Below, piece after piece: positions 63,901-64,000 of a stretch of 64,000 nucleotides of DNA (position 1 is the first letter of the stretch; each line of letters opens with the position of its first letter). The stretch is from Anaeramoeba flamelloides (lineage: Eukaryota; Metamonada; Anaeramoebidae). The stretch is from assembly GCA_027625915.1 (NCBI GenBank), contig JANTQA010000026.1, forward strand, positions 4,836,001 to 4,900,000. Direction: 5' to 3'. Made by a program: the position numbers and the translations under genes. Below the pieces are notes generated by a model, which did no database searches, was not told the origin of the DNA, and saw only the letters and a list, made by a program, of their open reading frames with translations.

Positions 63901-64000
63901 AAATCGCATTCTGTGGTGTTTTGATCCCACGAAGCACATACTTGATCCAATATTTTTTTCCTCGTTCTTTTAAGGACAACCATTCTTGAACAACAATAAC
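54962..64000 (-). CDS. Cullin (ubiquitin ligase scaffold), partial at window edge
   Basis: Cullins scaffold RING ubiquitin ligases. Two exons are in the window: one entering at the edge (64000-63668; ERGKKYWIKYVL, ISKERKGDHINRKLLGNVIQ, FYQTNFEKVFLLDSEIYF) and the terminal exon 56701-54962. They join in phase 0 as GGFVSQ|VMEIFKKETKRVVNYLDRTT, matching the family. The terminal exon has the helical-repeat end, the cullin-homology domain (FKFIAEKDLFKKFYEFYLSR; SWANFTQKMEDMFKDI) and the C-terminal winged helix with the neddylation site (SMVIKVMKSRRVLKHEKLI, then REYLSKQDNQYTYLP). The acceptor lysine is the K of IKVMK. A low-complexity EN/EK insertion (about 357-415 of this exon) precedes the winged-helix segment CNEIAQLTKIPMQYLKSSL. 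The intron is 7 kb and repeat-loaded. The N-terminus lies outside the window; the subtype is not assigned (nearest in feel to cullin-3/4). Confidence 0.9.
57238..57590 (+). repeat. Hairpin-cluster element, copy 2
   Basis: The borders match copy 1: 'aaataaacagaaaactcaag' at the left and 'cggcaaacaggaagtaattt' at the right. It contains one hairpin of the same type (57370-57442) and a second, different hairpin (57449-57533) whose arms hold 'aatttgagaaataaac' and its inverse. It lies in the large cullin intron. Confidence 0.75.
57958..60795 (-). mobile_element. 5'-truncated non-LTR retrotransposon (LINE)
   Basis: On the minus strand, 60794-59793 encodes part of an apurinic-type endonuclease (VAITNFFF start, IIGGDFNT, ISDHN) missing its N-terminal motifs. 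A reverse transcriptase follows (YRPISI near 59510, IVTIDIQKCFDSIHHSL near 59290, GVYQGDPLSPLLF, QMFADDLILL), then a C-terminal CCHC-like knuckle (CEICKK..DHFLWNC) at about 58260-58190. Frameshifts separate the pieces at about 59790-59260, 58900 and 58700, so it is dead. Sequence beyond 60795 has no endonuclease similarity, consistent with 5' truncation. The 3' end has two small hairpins (58011-58034 and 57980-57998) and an A-rich tail near 57958-57970. Termini are approximate. It sits in the cullin intron in the sense orientation. Confidence 0.88.
62271..62748 (+). mobile_element. 478-bp MITE with long, well-kept inverted ends
   Basis: The ends are inverted over about 65 bp. The left has GCCGGACATG then 'aaaaaaatccctgacaag' and 'atttttaattgtga'; the right is the inverse with a handful of differences. 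The core shares blocks such as 'attctaataagt' and 'agtaaaatttttgtctaa'-like sequence with family M1 (9494-9933), suggesting a common ancestor. It is non-coding and lies in the cullin intron. Confidence 0.8.
63109..63334 (+). mobile_element. 226-bp TA-flanked MITE, family M2 second copy
   Basis: TA flanks both ends. The element is collinear with 27943-28162 in the same orientation, sharing 'agatcaaaattttcat', 'agctttccaaaaaaa' and 'attctaaaagggaaat'. It lies in the large cullin intron and is non-coding. Confidence 0.82.

Overview
This is a eukaryotic window: very AT-rich, with GT-AG introns, the standard stop codons, intergenic stretches of several kb, and proteins carrying long Glu/Asn, Lys/Glu and His/Asn runs. 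The gene set (heterotrimeric G-alpha, LisH-RasGEF, RalGAP-alpha, Derlin, CK2-beta, cullin, an ELL-like elongation factor) together with the low-complexity style suggests a free-living amoeboid protist such as an anaeramoebid or an amoebozoan. That assignment is inference; no marker gene fixes the species.

Layout. Plus strand: a complete six-exon G-alpha gene (61-2506), then about 5.8 kb of repeats, then a LisH-RasGEF gene (8331-16964) with a 5.1-kb first intron. Minus strand: a RalGAP-alpha-like gene (30338 down to 18108), assembled here from nine exons matched by family similarity and intron phase. Plus strand: a small secreted cysteine-rich protein (34296-34949) and a two-exon ELL-like elongation factor (38706-41072). 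A broken UEV-like gene fragment (43037-43486) sits beside a decayed Tc1/mariner transposon (43763-44783). Minus strand: a single-exon Derlin (46199-45417), a three-exon CK2 regulatory subunit (54065-50615) and a cullin. The last cullin exon is 56701-54962 and the preceding one runs off the window edge (64000-63668), leaving a 7-kb intron that holds a 5'-truncated LINE and several small elements.

Functionally, three genes belong to small or heterotrimeric GTPase signalling, two to protein turnover (cullin for ubiquitin ligation, Derlin for ER-associated degradation), one to kinase regulation and one to transcription elongation. They do not form an operon-like unit.

The most unusual features are structural. 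Two introns of the RalGAP-alpha gene carry a long inverted repeat (arms about 1.45 and 1.68 kb) that exactly brackets three coding exons; one arm has since taken in a TA-flanked MITE that also occurs in the cullin intron. The window also holds several families of short inverted-repeat elements, one filled/empty insertion pair, and elements built from consecutive perfect hairpins. All exon structures and alignments were made by eye.
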